From NCBI GenBank assembly GCA_024998815.1, contig JACEUQ010000001.1, positions 1 to 64,000 on the forward strand: DNA of 64,000 bases, given 5' to 3'. The position numbers and the translations under genes were made by a program. Of the stretch, positions 62,372 through 64,000 are shown one piece after another (position 1 is the first letter of the stretch; each line of letters begins with the position of its first letter). The DNA comes from Opitutus sp. GTDB lineage: Bacteria > Verrucomicrobiota > Verrucomicrobiia > Opitutales > Opitutaceae. Under the pieces are notes generated by a model. That model worked only from the letters and a program-made list of their open reading frames with translations, was not told where the DNA came from and made no database searches.

Positions 62372-64000
62372 ATGCAAAACCACGGTCCGAAACGAGTCTA
62401 TACCCCGCAGTCGCTTGAGTTCTGGTTCGGTAAACTCGAACACGACTGGGAGCGGCATTTCAGCGACACCCAGCTGGAAGAAGGCCATCGCATCTATCGC
62501 GACGGCGAGGTGCGTGAACTGGAGTTGACCGCCGCCGACGCGATCATCCACCGCCGCGTCGATAAAAAGGACGAGTACGCCGTCGTCGAATGGAGCTCGA
62601 AGGGGCTTTCGGTGCGCTCCTCGTCCACTGATACGGATTACGCCCACGCCCTAGCGGTGGCTGGTCTGCATGAAATTGAGGAGCTGGTTGCAGATGAGAT
62701 TTCTCCGCTGCCCGAACCGGTGCCCTTGAGCCCACCTGCTGCGGCACCGGCTAATGGCAACGGTAGCGCGGCAGCGCGCGCCAGCCACACCCCGACGCAC
62801 GCGCCTTCACACGGCACTGCTGCCCACGCCGCCAGTCACTCTGTGGGCAAGGGGCTTGCCCATGCACAGGCGCAGGCCGCCAAAACCGTTCCAGTCACCG
62901 CCAAGTCGGCCCGCATCCCGTCGGGCGCACGAAGCACGCCTGCCGGTGCCGTTGCACGCGAAGCCTCGCGTACGCTGATCCTGGTTTTCACCACCACCAT
63001 CGAGGGGCTTACGTTTCAGGCCAATTGGATCAATCCCGGAAAAAAGCGCGTGCCCGCCTTGGGGCTCGCGTCGCAGGCCGCCGGTAACTGCCACGCCACG
63101 GTGAGTTCAAGCGAGCGCGCGAAGTTGATCGGCTTGGCCGCTTACGCCCGCAAGGCGCACTTCACCTATAGCCAGCAGACCGGCCTGTACCTCTTGGCCT
63201 CGGTGGTGGAGATCCCCAATTTCCTTCGCTCCACGCTGTCGGCTTGGAAAAAACTCTTCGCCGTCGAACTCGATGCGCAGTCGGGCATGTTGCTCAACGG
63301 GATTAAGGAAATCTCCGTCGAGGCCGTGGCCACTACGCGTAAGGGTAAGGGCAAGGCCGGTAGCCTCGGGCTGGACTTGCGCTGGATTTTCAAGGCTGGC
63401 GAACGCCTGCTCACCGACGAGGAGGTTTCTTTGCTCACGCGCAAGGCCACCTCGACGATGATTATCCCCGACATCGGCATCGTGTCGTTGCCGGTGGAAC
63501 GGCTGGCCTCGATCAGTGCCTGGCACCGCTCCGCAGCTGAATCGCGTACCCACGGTGAACTCTCGCCCTACTTGATTTTTTCGCTCTACAGCGACAATCG
63601 CGTAAAGCTTACCCTCTCGCCGGAACTAGAAACGTGGCGCAAAAACGTGCTCAGCGCTTCCGCCGCCACGCCGCAGTTACCCGAGCTGCTTCGCCCCTAC
63701 CAACGGCGTGGCGTCGAGTGGCTGCATCATCTCTGCGACATCGGTTGCCACGGCCTGCTCGCCGACGAGATGGGTCTGGGTAAAACCCTGCAAGTTCTCA
63801 GCTTGCTTGCGACGCGTCCGCAGACGGACCGCCCCAGCCTGATCATCTGTCCTGCCAGCGTTGTTCCGGTGTGGCAGGAGGAGATCCATCGGTTCTTTCC
63901 ACATCTTGCCGTTGATGTGCTCAAGAACGGTCATGACTTCAGCGCACGCAAAGATGCCGTCATCTGGATCGCCAGTTACACCCAGATGCGCAAGCACCGC
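62372..64000 (+). CDS. SNF2-family DEAD/DEAH-box helicase, N-terminal part (runs off window)
   Basis: 543 codons from ATG 62372 (GTG 62354 is an alternative) to the window edge with no stop. The N-terminus SLEFWFGKLEHDWERHFSD followed by AIIHRRVDKKDEYAVVEW is SWIM-associated in type. There is an Ala/His/Thr-rich linker (about 115-200), a region LGLDLRWIFKAGERLLTDEE, and the start of the SNF2 ATPase: LRPYQRRGVEWL, LLADEMGLGKTLQVLSL (motif I near residue 465) and LIICPASVVPVWQEEI (motif Ia). It remodels or translocates on DNA or nucleoprotein. It starts 75 bp after the ISAs1 end and is probably a resident gene. Confidence 0.9.
   Translation, partial: MQNHGPKRVYTPQSLEFWFGKLEHDWERHFSDTQLEEGHRIYRDGEVRELELTAADAIIHRRVDKKDEYAVVEWSSKGLSVRSSSTDTDYAHALAVAGLHEIEELVADEISPLPEPVPLSPPAAAPANGNGSAAARASHTPTHAPSHGTAAHAASHSVGKGLAHAQAQAAKTVPVTAKSARIPSGARSTPAGAVAREASRTLILVFTTTIEGLTFQANWINPGKKRVPALGLASQAAGNCHATVSSSERAKLIGLAAYARKAHFTYSQQTGLYLLASVVEIPNFLRSTLSAWKKLFAVELDAQSGMLLNGIKEISVEAVATTRKGKGKAGSLGLDLRWIFKAGERLLTDEEVSLLTRKATSTMIIPDIGIVSLPVERLASISAWHRSAAESRTHGELSPYLIFSLYSDNRVKLTLSPELETWRKNVLSASAATPQLPELLRPYQRRGVEWLHHLCDIGCHGLLADEMGLGKTLQVLSLLATRPQTDRPSLIICPASVVPVWQEEIHRFFPHLAVDVLKNGHDFSARKDAVIWIASYTQMRKHR

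Noticed and set aside
58721-64000. A Druantia-type defence locus (DruA-like protein plus helicase)
   Set aside because: The DruA-like domain is fused to a transposase between element ends, and the helicase is SNF2-type with its own N-terminal domain, lying outside the element. No other Druantia gene is present.

Overview
The window is a GC-rich bacterial chromosome segment. Its gene content is a many-gene glycoside-hydrolase operon with several FAD-dependent oxidoreductases, a giant autotransporter with PATR-type repeats, almost no Shine-Dalgarno sites in the catabolic operon, and several IS families. This resembles Verrucomicrobiota, probably near Opitutaceae. That is an inference from gene families; no rRNA or tRNA gene is visible to confirm it.

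Region 1 (1-10.6 kb, + strand) is a surface-glycan or flagellin-glycosylation type operon: the tail of an unknown gene, neuB (nonulosonate synthase), a class I methyltransferase split by an IS630 element, a sugar N-formyltransferase-like protein, a second methyltransferase, a WbqC-like protein, a PIG-L deacetylase, and a 1520-residue glycosyltransferase with three apparent modules. The first seven genes are chained by 4-bp ATGA stop/start overlaps. Removing the IS630 plus one copy of its target duplication restores the methyltransferase exactly.

Region 2 (10.7-20.9 kb) is a nest of mobile elements and broken genes. It holds a full IS1380-like element, a truncated IS21-like element, a truncated IS1380 copy, and a complete 3.4-kb IS21-like element that carries two extra genes (zinc-ribbon and helix-turn-helix) in front of istA and istB. 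Between them lie fragments of a GH13 enzyme, an acetyl-xylan-esterase-like hydrolase with an 18-G run, and two FAD-oxidoreductase copies. These fragments look like decayed, rearranged relatives of genes in region 3.

Region 3 (51.6 down to 20.9 kb, - strand) is one long catabolic operon of 18 intact genes: GH31, two SGNH esterases, GH13, GH36, three FAD_oxidored flavoproteins, a DUF6067/LamG lipoprotein, a GH43-like protein, two GH2 enzymes (one beta-mannosidase), GH130, a heparinase II/III-like protein, a 2-hydroxyacid dehydrogenase, a TIM-barrel isomerase, an SDR and a CBM9-like protein. Beta-mannosidase, GH130, alpha-galactosidase and esterases together suggest an acetylated galacto(gluco)mannan-like substrate. 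No transporter, SusC/D pair or regulator is visible. The operon's 5' end is cut off by IS remnants.

Region 4 (51.6-64 kb) holds IS630 and IS5 remnants, a 74-bp MITE made of IS1380-like ends, a 1768-residue autotransporter (- strand), a DruA-like (DUF4338)/ISAs1 transposase fusion gene split by a third IS1380 copy and by a -1 frame change at a T6 run, and the start of an SNF2-family helicase that runs off the window.
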